DNA of 64,000 nt from Oribacterium sp. GTDB taxonomy: Bacteria > Bacillota_A > Clostridia > Lachnospirales > Lachnospiraceae. A model generated the notes under the pieces. It had not been told where the DNA came from and made no database searches. It worked only from the letters and a program-made list of their open reading frames with translations. The stretch lies in NCBI GenBank assembly GCA_017940955.1, contig JAGAXP010000273.1, positions 20,757-84,756 on the forward strand. The letters are read 5' to 3'. Shown in pieces: positions 51,146 to 60,334 of this stretch. The number at the start of each line of letters is the position of its first letter. Position 1 is the stretch's first letter. The translations under genes were made by a program, and so were the position numbers.

Positions 51146-51904
51146 TTACCAGTCTTTTATAAGATCCTTTATAACTTCTCCACCAATTATCATTCCGGCA
51201 ACAGATGGTACAAATGCTACAGATCCGGGGACCGCCTTTTTGAAAGCTCCGGAAGCAGAATCTGAAGAAGCGTGAGACTCCGGCTTCTCAGGCGTTTTTT
51301 CCACATTTTCTTTCGGTTTTACAGGTAATTCTGTGGAGAAAACAACTTTAAGCTTCCTGATTCCTCTTTTTTTCAGTTCCCTGCGCATAACCCTGGCCAG
51401 GGGATCAACAGAGGTTTTATATATGTCGGCAACCTGAAATTTTGTGGGATCCAGTTTATTTCCTGCCCCCATACTGCTAAGCACCGGTGTCCCTGCTTCA
51501 TTACAGGCTGCTATTATCTGTATCTTTGCTGTTACGGTATCTACAGCATCCACCACATAATCATATTCCCGAAAATCAAATTCATGACTGTTTTCAGGAA
51601 GAAAAAACATCCTGTGTGTCTTAACTCTGCACTCGGGATTTATGTCGTTGATCCTTTCTGCCATTACGTCAACTTTATATTTTCCGATGGTTTTTCTCGT
51701 TGCTATGATCTGACGGTTGATATTGGATTCATTAACTGTGTCATTGTCCACCAGATCGATGGCACCTACTCCGGTTCTTGCCAGAACTTCGCATACATAT
51801 CCCCCGACACCTCCGACACCAAATACTATCACTTTTTTATTTTTAAGCTTTTCCACAGCTTCTCTTCCGAGAAGTATTTCAGTTCTGATGAATGAAGATT
51901 CCAT
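51146..51904 (-). CDS. tcdA: tRNA threonylcarbamoyladenosine dehydratase TcdA
   Basis: A 252-residue E1-like enzyme of the ThiF/HesA family that cyclises t6A37 in tRNA to ct6A using ATP. Visible motifs are the nucleotide loop VFGVGGVGGYVCE, LVDNDTVNESNINRQ and YDVVD-type AVDTVTAKI. It has the usual length. The family also includes MoeB/ThiF-like adenylating enzymes, but the lack of a partner sulfur-carrier gene and the E1-like fold with NRQ favour TcdA. AAGGAG precedes the ATG. A strong terminator lies just upstream of the start. Confidence 0.88.
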   Translation of the reverse strand: MESSFIRTEILLGREAVEKLKNKKVIVFGVGGVGGYVCEVLARTGVGAIDLVDNDTVNESNINRQIIATRKTIGKYKVDVMAERINDINPECRVKTHRMFFLPENSHEFDFREYDYVVDAVDTVTAKIQIIAACNEAGTPVLSSMGAGNKLDPTKFQVADIYKTSVDPLARVMRRELKKRGIRKLKVVFSTELPVKPKENVEKTPEKPESHASSDSASGAFKKAVPGSVAFVPSVAGMIIGGEVIKDLIKDW

Positions 51905-51918
51905 GATAACTCCTTATC

Positions 51919-51950
51919 GCAAAAAAACCGCCGCCTCACGGCGACGGTTT
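51919..51950 (-). terminator. Terminator after the phosphotransferase gene
   Basis: Arms AAACCGTCGCCG and CGGCGGTTT on the minus strand followed by seven T residues; it begins 14 bases beyond the stop at 51964. Confidence 0.88.
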
Positions 51951-51963
51951 CATCATACTTTGT

Positions 51964-52713
51964 TTACATCAAATCTGCAACGTTAAGCCAGTTTTCGAGA
52001 ATTTCTTTCTCTTCAGGTCTGTTCTTGGTAAGATTTGCTGCTGCAACGATAGGCAGCCACTTATGTACATAGCTCTTATCTGTATTTGTCTTTGCACAGA
52101 AATCAGCATAATACTTCTCAGCTGCATCCTTATTCTTAAGATACAGAATGGTATAAGTTCTTGCAACATCCGCACTGGCATTACCCTGTGATGCATGTAC
52201 CCAGTCAATAAGATACACACTTCCGTCATCCTTAACGATGATGTTTGAAGGTCTGAAATCTCCGTGCACAAGCTTAAAGTGCTTTGGCATAGATTCAAGT
52301 CTTGTAAGAAGCTCATATCTGGTGCTTGAATCAATGGTGTTTAATCCATTAATCTGATAGGTCAGCTTGTCTCTCAGCTTCTGAAGAAGAGGTGCCTTCT
52401 TTGTGAACATAAGAAGCTGAAGGTCTACCATTTTTCCGATATACTCATCAATCTTATCCGGGTTTTCATCCATAAGCTGCTGAAGTGTCTTTCCTTCAAC
52501 ATACTCTTTTTCGATGAGCCACTGTCCGTCTTCAAATCTGACTCCTGTTATCTTTGGAACGTTTATCCCATCGATATTCTCAACACGACTGTTGATAAAT
52601 GCCTCATGGAAAACTTCAGACTTATCAAAATCTTTGGCAAATATCTTTAAGATTTTATCTCCGTCGCGATAAACACTCTGAGTTGCTTTTTGTGATAATA
52701 ACTCTCTTGCCAT
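51964..52713 (-). CDS. Aminoglycoside phosphotransferase/choline kinase-like protein
   Basis: A 249-residue protein-kinase-like phosphotransferase. The nucleotide loop region is VYRDGDKILKIFAKDF, the Brenner-type catalytic motif is LVHGDFRPSNIIVKDD and the metal-binding DxD-like part is YLIDWVHASQG. The same layout occurs in TIGR02172-type proteins of Clostridia; the substrate is unknown and drug resistance should not be assumed. AAAGGAG precedes the ATG. Its terminator follows directly. Confidence 0.85.
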   Translation of the reverse strand: MARELLSQKATQSVYRDGDKILKIFAKDFDKSEVFHEAFINSRVENIDGINVPKITGVRFEDGQWLIEKEYVEGKTLQQLMDENPDKIDEYIGKMVDLQLLMFTKKAPLLQKLRDKLTYQINGLNTIDSSTRYELLTRLESMPKHFKLVHGDFRPSNIIVKDDGSVYLIDWVHASQGNASADVARTYTILYLKNKDAAEKYYADFCAKTNTDKSYVHKWLPIVAAANLTKNRPEEKEILENWLNVADLM

Positions 52714-52855
52714 GTTCCTGTCTCCTTTACATATAACCCTTATGTATTCACTGTCGTTCTAAAAATGTCCATCCGTTCTTTGGATAAACCTATCATACTA
52801 CAGTGCTTTCCAAAAGGAAACAAAAATCGTTAAAAAAATAACAAATTTTTTATTA

Positions 52856-54880
52856 TCAATAATTGAACCTGAATACTGCGCATCCGTAGGCCGGTAATGA
52901 ATATTTGATACGGAATGGTTTACCGTCACATTCTCCTTTTTCTGCAAGATAAACATTCTTTGCATCCGCTCTTGTATTTCCGTTTTCATCCAGGATCAAA
53001 GTATATTTGGTCTTTACAGGTGCTCCTACCATGTAGTCCTTTCTTTCCATAGGAGTCATATTGATAACGAAGAGAAGGCTGTTCTTTCCGGTCTTGTCCT
53101 TTCGTATAAAGCTGAAAATGGATCTGTCATTATCATCGGCATTGATCCACTCAAATCCCTGCCAGCTGTCATCAAGCTCCCACAAAGCAGGATATTTTCT
53201 GTACATATGAAGGAGATCCCTCATGAATTCATGTACATTCTTATGCCATGGTTCATCCATGAGATACCAGTCCAAAGACACATTCTCATTCCACTCATGA
53301 AGCTGGGCAAAGTCCTGTCCCATGAAAAGAAGCTTCTTTCCGGCATGGCCAAACATGAACAGATAGCCGCACTTCAGATTCCTGAACTTGTCCTCATAGA
53401 TTCCGGGCATCTTGTTTATCATGGAGCACTTAAGATGCACTACCTCATCATGTGAAAGTACAAGAATGAATTTTTCGGCAGTGGCATAGCTCATACCGAA
53501 GGTCATAAGGTTATGTGCACCCTTACGGAATAAGGGATCCAGCTTCATGTAATCAAGGAAGTCATGCATCCAGCCCATATTCCACTTATAGGTAAATCCC
53601 AGACCGTCATCCTCGGGAGGAGTTGTTACCTTCGGCCAGGCTGTGGACTCCTCAGCGATGATCATGGTTCCGTCTTTTCTGCCGCGTATTACTGAATTGA
53701 GATGCTTGAAGAACTCCATGGCATCCAGATTGCCGTTGCCTCCAAACTTGTTCGGACACCACTGACCATCCTTACGTCCATAGTCAAGATATAACATGGA
53801 TGCAACCGCATCTACGCGAAGTCCGTCTATATGGTACTCGTCATACCAGTAAAGAGCGTTTCCGATCAGGAAATTCTTTACCTCATTCTTGCTGTAGTTA
53901 AATATCTTTGTGCCCCAGTCAGGATGCTCTCCCATACGTGGATCCGGATATTCATAGGTAGGGGCACCGTCAAAATCCGCAAGTCCCTGGGCATCCTTCG
54001 GGAAGTGTGCCGGAACCCAGTCAAGAATGACTCCGATTCCCTTCTGGTGCAGATGATCCACCATGTACATAAAATCCTTGGGGGAACCGTATCTGCTGGT
54101 AGGTGCATAATAACCTGTAACCTGATAACCCCAGCTTGCGTCCAGAGGATGCTCGGCTATTCCCATAAGCTCCACATGGGTGTATCCCATATCATTACAA
54201 TACTGTGCAAGCTCATCTGCTGCCTCTCTGTAATTATAGAAACCGTTCTTCTCTTCCCGGTCTTTCTTACGCCATGAACCTATATGACATTCGTAAATGG
54301 CCATAGGCTGTGCAAATGTCGGTGTTCCGGCTCTTTTGCTGAGCCACTCACCATCCCCCCATGGATAACCGGCTACATCAGCAGTCTTTGAAGCGGTTCC
54401 GGGTCTGTATTCTGCAGAAAAAGCATAGGGATCGGCTTTATATAATATTTCGCCTCTATGGGTATGTATGGCGAATTTGTAGAGCTCATCATAACCCATG
54501 TTTTCTATAAAGCCTTCATATATTCCGCTGTCTTCCAGGGGAAGCATATAATTCGCTTCCACATCCCATCCGTTTCTGTCGCAAACGATGGCTACAGCCT
54601 TGGCATGAGGTGCCCAGACAGCAAAATGCATTCCCTTCTTTCCGTTGAGTACAGCAGGATGCGCTCCCATCTTCTGATAAATCTTGTAATTTCTGCCTTC
54701 TCCAAAAAGATAACGGTCTAACTGCGTTAAAAATACGGGATCCAATTCTTCCATATTCTGCCTCTTGGTTTTTGGTGCATCAACGGAGACTGCGGTCACA
54801 GGTGTGTTTTTTATCGCTACGTTACTTTTTTCCACCTTAGGTTTAGTTATTTTTTTTCTTCTTGATGACCTAGCTGACAT
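52856..54880 (-). CDS. glgB: 1,4-alpha-glucan branching enzyme GlgB
   Basis: A 674-residue GH13 enzyme that makes alpha-1,6 branches in glycogen. A basic N-terminal extension (SARSSRRKKITKPKVEKS) precedes a CBM48 domain (GMHFAVWAPHAKAVAIVCDRNGWD). The catalytic barrel shows WVPAHFPKD, DGLRVDAVASMLY (nucleophile Asp), MIIAEESTAWP (acid/base Glu) and VLSHDEVVHLK. The C-terminal beta domain ends SLPAYGCAVFRFNY. GGAGG precedes the ATG. The neighbour is a second GH13 enzyme, so these form a storage glucan gene pair. Confidence 0.95.
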   Translation of the reverse strand: MSARSSRRKKITKPKVEKSNVAIKNTPVTAVSVDAPKTKRQNMEELDPVFLTQLDRYLFGEGRNYKIYQKMGAHPAVLNGKKGMHFAVWAPHAKAVAIVCDRNGWDVEANYMLPLEDSGIYEGFIENMGYDELYKFAIHTHRGEILYKADPYAFSAEYRPGTASKTADVAGYPWGDGEWLSKRAGTPTFAQPMAIYECHIGSWRKKDREEKNGFYNYREAADELAQYCNDMGYTHVELMGIAEHPLDASWGYQVTGYYAPTSRYGSPKDFMYMVDHLHQKGIGVILDWVPAHFPKDAQGLADFDGAPTYEYPDPRMGEHPDWGTKIFNYSKNEVKNFLIGNALYWYDEYHIDGLRVDAVASMLYLDYGRKDGQWCPNKFGGNGNLDAMEFFKHLNSVIRGRKDGTMIIAEESTAWPKVTTPPEDDGLGFTYKWNMGWMHDFLDYMKLDPLFRKGAHNLMTFGMSYATAEKFILVLSHDEVVHLKCSMINKMPGIYEDKFRNLKCGYLFMFGHAGKKLLFMGQDFAQLHEWNENVSLDWYLMDEPWHKNVHEFMRDLLHMYRKYPALWELDDSWQGFEWINADDNDRSIFSFIRKDKTGKNSLLFVINMTPMERKDYMVGAPVKTKYTLILDENGNTRADAKNVYLAEKGECDGKPFRIKYSLPAYGCAVFRFNY

Positions 54881-54910
54881 TCTTTTCCTCCATTAAAAAA
54901 ATCATTTATC

Positions 54911-56236
54911 TCATTTTATTTTTATAATCTTTCCCGAATTCGGTTCAAGATTTATCATGATCCTGTCATCCTGCTCGATCTCAATCTCTTCTTCCGTAAT
55001 GAGATCAAAGGCAACATTACCCTTCACAGGCAGGGTTACATAGAATACAGCCGGTTCTTCTGCATTGTTTATTGCCGTTATCACCGCACTGTTAGTATCT
55101 ACGCGGGCATATGCCCATTGCTTACATTGGAGATAAAGCTCTTTATACTGTCCCATGTGAAGCTCTGAATTCTTACCGTGTATTTCCGCAAGCTTGGCGA
55201 CAAAGGAAGTAAAGCTGTTGGGCTTCATTTCGTCAATATTGATGGAAGGTCTCAGAGGACTGTCATCACAACCGTCCTTCTTCCTGCCTTCAAGTCCGAA
55301 TTCACCGCCATAGTAGATCGAAGGCTTGCCCGGCATGGTAAAAAGGGCCATGTAACAGGGCTTAAGGTTATCTTTATTATCAAGCTTTGAAGCGATCCTG
55401 TCCACATCATGATTCTCAAGGAACAGATACAGATCCCTCGCAATATTCATATTCCGGTTGAGATTATGGGCAATCTCAAAAAAGTTATGGCTGTTGAAAC
55501 CGCTGTAAATGGATTTATGAAGCTCATAGTTTGTGACTGAATGCAGGGTTTCAGCATTAACCCATCTTGGATACTCCCCATGTATAACCTCACCCATAAG
55601 CCAGAAATCCGGCTTCATCTGGGTCGTGAAGTATCTTAAGGACTTTTGGAAGTTGATATCCAGAACATCAGCACAGTCAAGCCTCAATCCGTCGATATCA
55701 AAGGTATCCACCCAATACTGTACCACTTCTATGAGATATTTCCGCATATGCTCATTGTTGAAGTTAAGCTCCGGAAGCTCCCATGCCCCGCGCCATGCGG
55801 AATAGCCGAAATTATCACCTCTCGGTGAACGACCTCCGAAATTGATGCCTTTGTACCAGTCCTTATACTGACTGTCCGGTCCCTTTTCCCTAATATCTTT
55901 AAATGCAAAAAAATCTCTGCCTGTGTGATTAAAAACTGTATCAACTATTACGTGGATGCCGTAATTATGGGCCGTATCCACAAATTTCCGAAAGTCTTCA
56001 TTGGTACCCAGTCTACGGTCTACGGTTTTGTAATCAGTGGTGTCATACCCATGACTTCCTGACTCAAAGAGCGGTCCAATGTATATGGCGTCACATCCCA
56101 GTACCTTAAGATAGGGGATAAAAGCCGTAAGCTGATCAAAGCGGCGTCTCACTTTTCCGCCATCGTTTACTTTTTCAGCTCCCACCATACCAAGCGGATA
56201 CATATGATAAAAAATTGCACTATCGTACCAGGCCAT
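54911..56236 (-). CDS. Alpha-amylase family protein (GH13)
   Basis: A 441-residue protein from the ATG at 56236, preceded by GGAGGAAAT; a start at 56308 lacks one. No signal peptide is seen, so it acts in the cytoplasm on maltodextrins or glycogen. GH13 motifs are VIVDTVFNHTGRD, DGLRLDCADVLD (nucleophile Asp), FWLMGEVIHGEYP (Glu) and FLENHDVDRIAS. It has no CBM48-like or long C-terminal region. It ends 31 bases before glgB. The specificity (alpha-amylase or maltogenic type) cannot be decided from sequence alone. Confidence 0.88.
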   Translation of the reverse strand: MAWYDSAIFYHMYPLGMVGAEKVNDGGKVRRRFDQLTAFIPYLKVLGCDAIYIGPLFESGSHGYDTTDYKTVDRRLGTNEDFRKFVDTAHNYGIHVIVDTVFNHTGRDFFAFKDIREKGPDSQYKDWYKGINFGGRSPRGDNFGYSAWRGAWELPELNFNNEHMRKYLIEVVQYWVDTFDIDGLRLDCADVLDINFQKSLRYFTTQMKPDFWLMGEVIHGEYPRWVNAETLHSVTNYELHKSIYSGFNSHNFFEIAHNLNRNMNIARDLYLFLENHDVDRIASKLDNKDNLKPCYMALFTMPGKPSIYYGGEFGLEGRKKDGCDDSPLRPSINIDEMKPNSFTSFVAKLAEIHGKNSELHMGQYKELYLQCKQWAYARVDTNSAVITAINNAEEPAVFYVTLPVKGNVAFDLITEEEIEIEQDDRIMINLEPNSGKIIKIK

Positions 56237-56324
56237 ATTTCCTCCGTTTGTAAAAATCATTCTGCAATGGTCATCAGTCGATATGGGAGCGCCTTTTGTA
56301 TCTGACAAAGCGCTCCTTTATTAA

Positions 56325-57485
56325 TTATTTAAGTCGTTTCACAAAGCTTTCTATCCTGTCCAGAGCCTTCTTCAGATCCTGAAGCGAATATGCATAGGAG
56401 ATACGCAAAAATCCTTCGCCGCAATCCCCGAAGGCAGTACCTGGAACGAGAGCCACCTTTTCTTCTTGAAGAAGTCTCGTTGCAAATTCCTCCGAACTCA
56501 TATTAAAGCGTTTGATGGACGGAAATACATAGAAAGCCCCATAAGGCTCAAAACACTCCATGCCCATCTCTCTCAAACGTGTCACCAGATATCTTCTTCT
56601 CTCATTATACGACTCTCTCATCTTGGCTACATCATCGTCACCGTTTTTCAGGGCTTCAGTAGCAGCATACTGTGAAGTTGTGGGAGCGCACATGATAGCG
56701 AACTGATGAAGTTTGAGAATCTGCTGCATTATGATCTGAGGTCCGCAGCAGTATCCAAGTCTCCATCCGGTCATAGCATAAGCCTTGGAGAAACCGTTGA
56801 TATAAACAGTTCTCTCACGCATTCCCGGAAACTCGATGATGCTGGAGGGAGTTCCCTTGTAGCTTAGTTCACTGTAGATTTCATCCGTAATAACAAAGAG
56901 GTCGTGCTCTTCGATGATAGGTATGATCTTCTCGAGATCCTCCTTCTCCATAATTGCTCCCGTAGGATTGTTGGGGAAGGGGAGTACCAGCACCTTTGTC
57001 TTCGGTGTGATCTTTTCCTGAAGCTTCTCCGGTGTCAGTCTGAACTCATCCTTTTCCTCAAGCTCTATAGGCACAGGTGTTCCGCCTGCCATAATGGTGC
57101 AGGGAACGTAGGATACGTAACTGGGCTGAGGTACCAGCACTTCATCCCCGGGATCCAGCATTACCCTGAGAGCCATATCTATGGCCTCTGATCCGCCTAC
57201 AGTTACCAGGGTCTCTGTCACCGGATTATAGTCCACCTTGTACTTTCTCTTTATATACCTGGTGATCTCATCTCTCAGTTCCTTAAGGCCTGAATTGGAG
57301 GTATAAAAGGTTCTTCCTCTCTCGAGAGAATGTATACCTTCTTCTCTTATATGCCATGGAGTGTCAAAATCAGGCTCACCGACTCCGAGGGATATGGCGT
57401 CCTTCATCTCCGAAACTATATCAAAAAATTTTCTTATACCACTGGGCTGTATACCAGTGATCTTACTGTTCAATGGATTTCTCAT
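56325..57485 (-). CDS. PLP-dependent class I/II aminotransferase
   Basis: A 386-residue fold type I aminotransferase of the aspartate/aromatic group. The motifs are ISLGVGEPDFDTPWHI, PFPNNPTGA, the PLP lysine in YINGFSKAYAMTGWRLGY and LRISYAY for the substrate carboxylate. The ATG overlaps the stop of the Lrp gene by four bases, an arrangement common in Clostridia, in which the regulator senses an amino acid and controls the transaminase. The exact substrate is not known. Confidence 0.92.
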   Translation of the reverse strand: MRNPLNSKITGIQPSGIRKFFDIVSEMKDAISLGVGEPDFDTPWHIREEGIHSLERGRTFYTSNSGLKELRDEITRYIKRKYKVDYNPVTETLVTVGGSEAIDMALRVMLDPGDEVLVPQPSYVSYVPCTIMAGGTPVPIELEEKDEFRLTPEKLQEKITPKTKVLVLPFPNNPTGAIMEKEDLEKIIPIIEEHDLFVITDEIYSELSYKGTPSSIIEFPGMRERTVYINGFSKAYAMTGWRLGYCCGPQIIMQQILKLHQFAIMCAPTTSQYAATEALKNGDDDVAKMRESYNERRRYLVTRLREMGMECFEPYGAFYVFPSIKRFNMSSEEFATRLLQEEKVALVPGTAFGDCGEGFLRISYAYSLQDLKKALDRIESFVKRLK

Positions 57486-57964
57486 GGTGACACCTTCATT
57501 CTCTCGTCAACTCTTGGCTGTTCTATAACGGTGCCATGATCTTTATATTTCTTAAGAACAAAATGTGTAGCAGTGGAAAGCACGGAATCCATTGGAGAAA
57601 GCTTGCTGGATACGAAGGATGCAACCTCCTTCATGGTTTTTCCGCTTATAAGCACGGTAAAATCAAAGGAACCTGACATAAGATAAACCGCATCAACCTC
57701 ATCATACTGATAGATGCGCTGTGCTATGGAGTCAAATCCAAGTCCGCGCTGAGGTGTTACCTTTACTTCTATAAGAGCATCAACTCTCTCATCCTGAGTT
57801 TTGTCCCAGTTTATAAGAGTATGATATCCGCAAATAATATGTTCATTTTCCATTGCCTCTATCTCTGCGGCAACCTTGGTCTCAGACTCACCCAGGATAC
57901 TTGCGATATCCTTGACTGTAAGTCGGGAATTCTTTTCTATGATGGTTAAGATTTTTTCTCTCAT
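57482..57964 (-). CDS. Lrp/AsnC family transcriptional regulator
   Basis: A 160-residue protein. The N-terminal helix-turn-helix is LTVKDIASILGESETKVAAEI, and the RAM/AsnC ligand domain follows (VDALIEVKVTPQRGLGFDSI, VYLMSGSFDFTVLI). It probably senses an amino acid and regulates itself and the coupled aminotransferase. AAGGAG precedes the ATG. The upstream 148-base gap shows no obvious operator. Confidence 0.92.
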   Translation of the reverse strand: MREKILTIIEKNSRLTVKDIASILGESETKVAAEIEAMENEHIICGYHTLINWDKTQDERVDALIEVKVTPQRGLGFDSIAQRIYQYDEVDAVYLMSGSFDFTVLISGKTMKEVASFVSSKLSPMDSVLSTATHFVLKKYKDHGTVIEQPRVDERMKVSP

Positions 57965-58112
57965 GATTTACTCCTTACATTTTTTAAACTTCCCTATAAC
58001 ATTATTTTAATTTTAATATCCTGTAACTGTTCATTCAACTTAAGACTCTATTAAGGTAAAGCGATCTTATCCTCCGAACCCTTACCGGCAACCGGAATGT
58101 CACTTCCACCGG

Positions 58113-58862
58113 TCACTGTTTAAGGAATCTGTCAAGCTCTTCATAGCTTTCCCTTGTCAGATATCCGATCTCTGTCCCGTCTACCCTTATGCGCTTCTTT
58201 TCCTTTGTTATCCTTCCGAAAACAGAGGCTTTTACAGGTTCCGTGGTTCTCACATGCTGTTCACTGTCAAAACCCACTCTTGACCCCTTTAAAAATGTCT
58301 CGTCCGCTAAGCTTTTTGATGCTCTTAACTGCATCTCCAGAAAATCACGGCAAAAGTGATCTCCCTTTTCCATGGTCATGAGGAAACAATCCCGGGACCA
58401 AAGTCTGTATGGCAAAACATCGAATAACTCACATATTTCCATGGTAAACTGGCTTACAGGTATGCTGTCGTATCTAAATTCACATCCAAGCCCGTATCCC
58501 TTTTTTCTTCCGGTTTCCGGGTCCAATGCAGCCGCCTCGCAAAAATCCCACAAGGCTTTAAGTATTCCGCCCTTTTCAACCTTTCGGATTCCGGTTACGC
58601 CATAGATTTTTTTGTAGCCCGGCATGGCAAACTCAATCGGATCTGCCGAAGTCTCATCCGCTCGCGCCTCACGGGCGGCATTGTACCACTGCTCCATTAC
58701 TGCTTTCTGTTCCGAAAGCTTTCTTTTTTCTTCGGAAAGATAGAACATTGAAAATCTTTTATCTATTTCTTCCTGGTACAGTTCCAAAAGCTTCTCAGCC
58801 CCGCAGGTACCTACCTCTCCCACTATCACAAGGTCCTGTCCCGGATTTATCTTTTGATCCAT
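58113..58862 (-). CDS. HypE/AIR synthase-like protein (C-terminal-type domain)
   Basis: A 249-residue protein. The start PGQDLVIVGEVGTCGAEKLLELYQEEID resembles the second half of HypE-like proteins (a short hydrophobic strand, then ELLKRF-like helix). The end VLPYRLWSRDCFLMTMEKGD, ASVFGRITKEKKRIRVDG and EELDRF matches the AIRS C-terminal domain. The middle includes a cysteine-containing patch (CEAAALDPETGRKKGYGLGC). The N-terminal ATP-binding half of HypE is absent, so it is either a partial domain or a specialised relative. GAGGAG precedes the ATG, and a perfect hairpin stands before it. Confidence 0.6.
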   Translation of the reverse strand: MDQKINPGQDLVIVGEVGTCGAEKLLELYQEEIDKRFSMFYLSEEKRKLSEQKAVMEQWYNAAREARADETSADPIEFAMPGYKKIYGVTGIRKVEKGGILKALWDFCEAAALDPETGRKKGYGLGCEFRYDSIPVSQFTMEICELFDVLPYRLWSRDCFLMTMEKGDHFCRDFLEMQLRASKSLADETFLKGSRVGFDSEQHVRTTEPVKASVFGRITKEKKRIRVDGTEIGYLTRESYEELDRFLKQ

Positions 58863-58873
58863 TTCTTCTCCTC

Positions 58874-58901
58874 AACCTGGCAGGGTATACCCTGCCAGGT
58901 T
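58874..58901 (-). promoter_or_regulatory. Perfect 28-bp palindrome next to the HypE-like start
   Basis: A perfect palindrome (arms AACCTGGCAGGGTA and its complement) ends three bases before GAGGAG, the ribosome binding site of the 58862 start. A second stem (GCCGTCAC at 58910-58917 and GTGACGGC at 58947-58954) follows upstream. Either an operator or an mRNA leader structure is possible; neither has an obvious T run. Confidence 0.5.
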
Positions 58902-58971
58902 CCAAGTCAGCCGTCACATGTGCGTTTGTACAAGCACAACACCCACGTGACGGCAATATCGCGAAAATGAA

Positions 58972-59002
58972 GAAGCGGCAGTCCGCAATGGACTGCCGCT
59001 TC
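58972..59002 (-). terminator. Hairpin after the 33-residue membrane protein gene
   Basis: Perfect 13-bp arms (GAAGCGGCAGTCC and GGACTGCCGCTTC) with a 5-base loop; the minus strand then reads TTCATTTTC. It lies 18 bases beyond the stop at 59020. Confidence 0.65.
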
Positions 59003-59019
59003 GCATTTCTCTTTCTTAC

Positions 59020-59121
59020 TTATTTCAAAATATAAGGAAGAACCATTGTCAGCACCATTGCAAATACAAGAGCAATGACAATAACCGCTGATATGGTTTT
59101 CTTTGTTTTTGGATTCATCAT
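59020..59121 (-). CDS. Small membrane protein (33 residues)
   Basis: Reads MMNPKTKKTISAVIVIALVF followed by AMVLTMVLPYILK. After a basic stretch there is one membrane segment, a typical positive-inside small membrane protein. AGGGAG lies 11 bases upstream and a hairpin terminator 18 bases downstream, which supports expression. No function is recognised. The region 59122-59316 shows no gene. Confidence 0.5.
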   Translation of the reverse strand: MMNPKTKKTISAVIVIALVFAMVLTMVLPYILK

Positions 59122-59316
59122 CTCTATACTGTCTCCCTGAAACCTCTTCTGTATTAATGTTTCAACCGGCATTTAAGACCTAACGTCAAAAATCCATGCC
59201 AACAATTTTTTTATATAATACACTTTTTACTTAGTACTGACAAGTTTTTTATACTTAAGGACTGTTACAAGAATACCATACTCCGGTCAGTATCATTCTG
59301 TATCATAATTTCCGTC

Positions 59317-60123
59317 TCATCCCTGAATCGCCTTAACGGCATCTATCACAGCTCCTCTGAATCCATGTTCCTCCAATGCCGCAACTCCTTTTATGGTGGA
59401 TCCGCCCGGTGAACAAACTTCATCCTTCATCTCTCCGGGATGCTTTCCGCTGTGAAGTTGAAGTGCTGAGGTGCCCTCTATCATCCTTGACACCATCTGA
59501 TAAGCTGTTTTTCTCGGTATTCCGTACATTACCGCTGCATCTGAAAGTGATTCTATGAACATATCCGTAAAGGCAGGACCGCATCCGCAGACTGTACCGG
59601 AAATCCCGAGAAGTTTTGTCTCCACCGTAATAACCAGACTTATTCTTCCCAGAAGTTCATTTACGGTTTCAAATTCTTCTTCCGAAAGAGAATTCTTATT
59701 TTCCACAACAAAAATGCCTTTATTTATGGCAACCGGAGTATTGGGGCAGGAACATATGACATGAGTCCCCTTAACGAGAACCTCTTCATCAAAGTATCGG
59801 TCATAATTATATCCCCATACAACAGACACTATAACCTTGCCGCTTAAAGAAAGCTGAGCTCTTACAGGTGTGATAACCTCTTTTATCTTAGCAGGTTTCA
59901 CTGCGATAAAGATTATATCAGAAGCATCGATAAGATCCGATATATCTTCAACAGGGTTAATTCCGCCCATTTTCTCACACTTTTCCTTAAGCCTGTCAAA
60001 GTGACCTGCTGCTGCATAGCAGTTTTCGGCCGCAAAGCCTGAATTGATAAGTCCTTCAGCTATTGCTCCCGCCATATTCCCAAAACCAATAAAACCAATT
60101 TTTAATTCTTCTGCTGTATTCAT
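59317..60123 (-). CDS. proC: Pyrroline-5-carboxylate reductase ProC
   Basis: A 268-residue NAD(P)H-dependent enzyme for the last step of proline synthesis. The Rossmann start is IGFIGFGNMAGAIAEGLI, with VKPAKIKEVI and the C-terminal signature region DEVCSPGGSTIKGVAALEEHGFRGAVIDAV. I chose 60123 because GAGAGGAG precedes that ATG; the longer frame from 60189 has none. It lies alone between the ATP synthase operon and the small membrane protein gene. Confidence 0.95.
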   Translation of the reverse strand: MNTAEELKIGFIGFGNMAGAIAEGLINSGFAAENCYAAAGHFDRLKEKCEKMGGINPVEDISDLIDASDIIFIAVKPAKIKEVITPVRAQLSLSGKVIVSVVWGYNYDRYFDEEVLVKGTHVICSCPNTPVAINKGIFVVENKNSLSEEEFETVNELLGRISLVITVETKLLGISGTVCGCGPAFTDMFIESLSDAAVMYGIPRKTAYQMVSRMIEGTSALQLHSGKHPGEMKDEVCSPGGSTIKGVAALEEHGFRGAVIDAVKAIQG

Positions 60124-60278
60124 CCGGAACTCCTCTCTCTGAATGTCTGTGCTTAAAATATAATCTGCAATACCCGACAATCCAACCATCTAATGCATAT
60201 AAATACTCTGTATCCACTGTAATCCTTCTTTTATTTTATATCCTCATGCTCTCCAATGCCATTTCTTTTTTTGCCGGA

Positions 60279-60317
60279 TAAAAAAACAGACCTATGAGCG
60301 TAAATGCCATAAGTCTG
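60279..60317 (-). terminator. Terminator of the ATP synthase operon
   Basis: Stem CAGACTTATG / CATAGGTCTG on the minus strand (60308-60317 and 60287-60296), then a run of T residues. It starts 18 bases beyond the atpC stop. Confidence 0.85.
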
Positions 60318-60334
60318 CTTTGTTTTTCAATTCA

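Noticed and set aside
51964..52713. Aminoglycoside resistance gene
   Set aside because: The fold is right but the sequence looks like the general TIGR02172-type phosphotransferase found in core Clostridia genomes; no mobile context.
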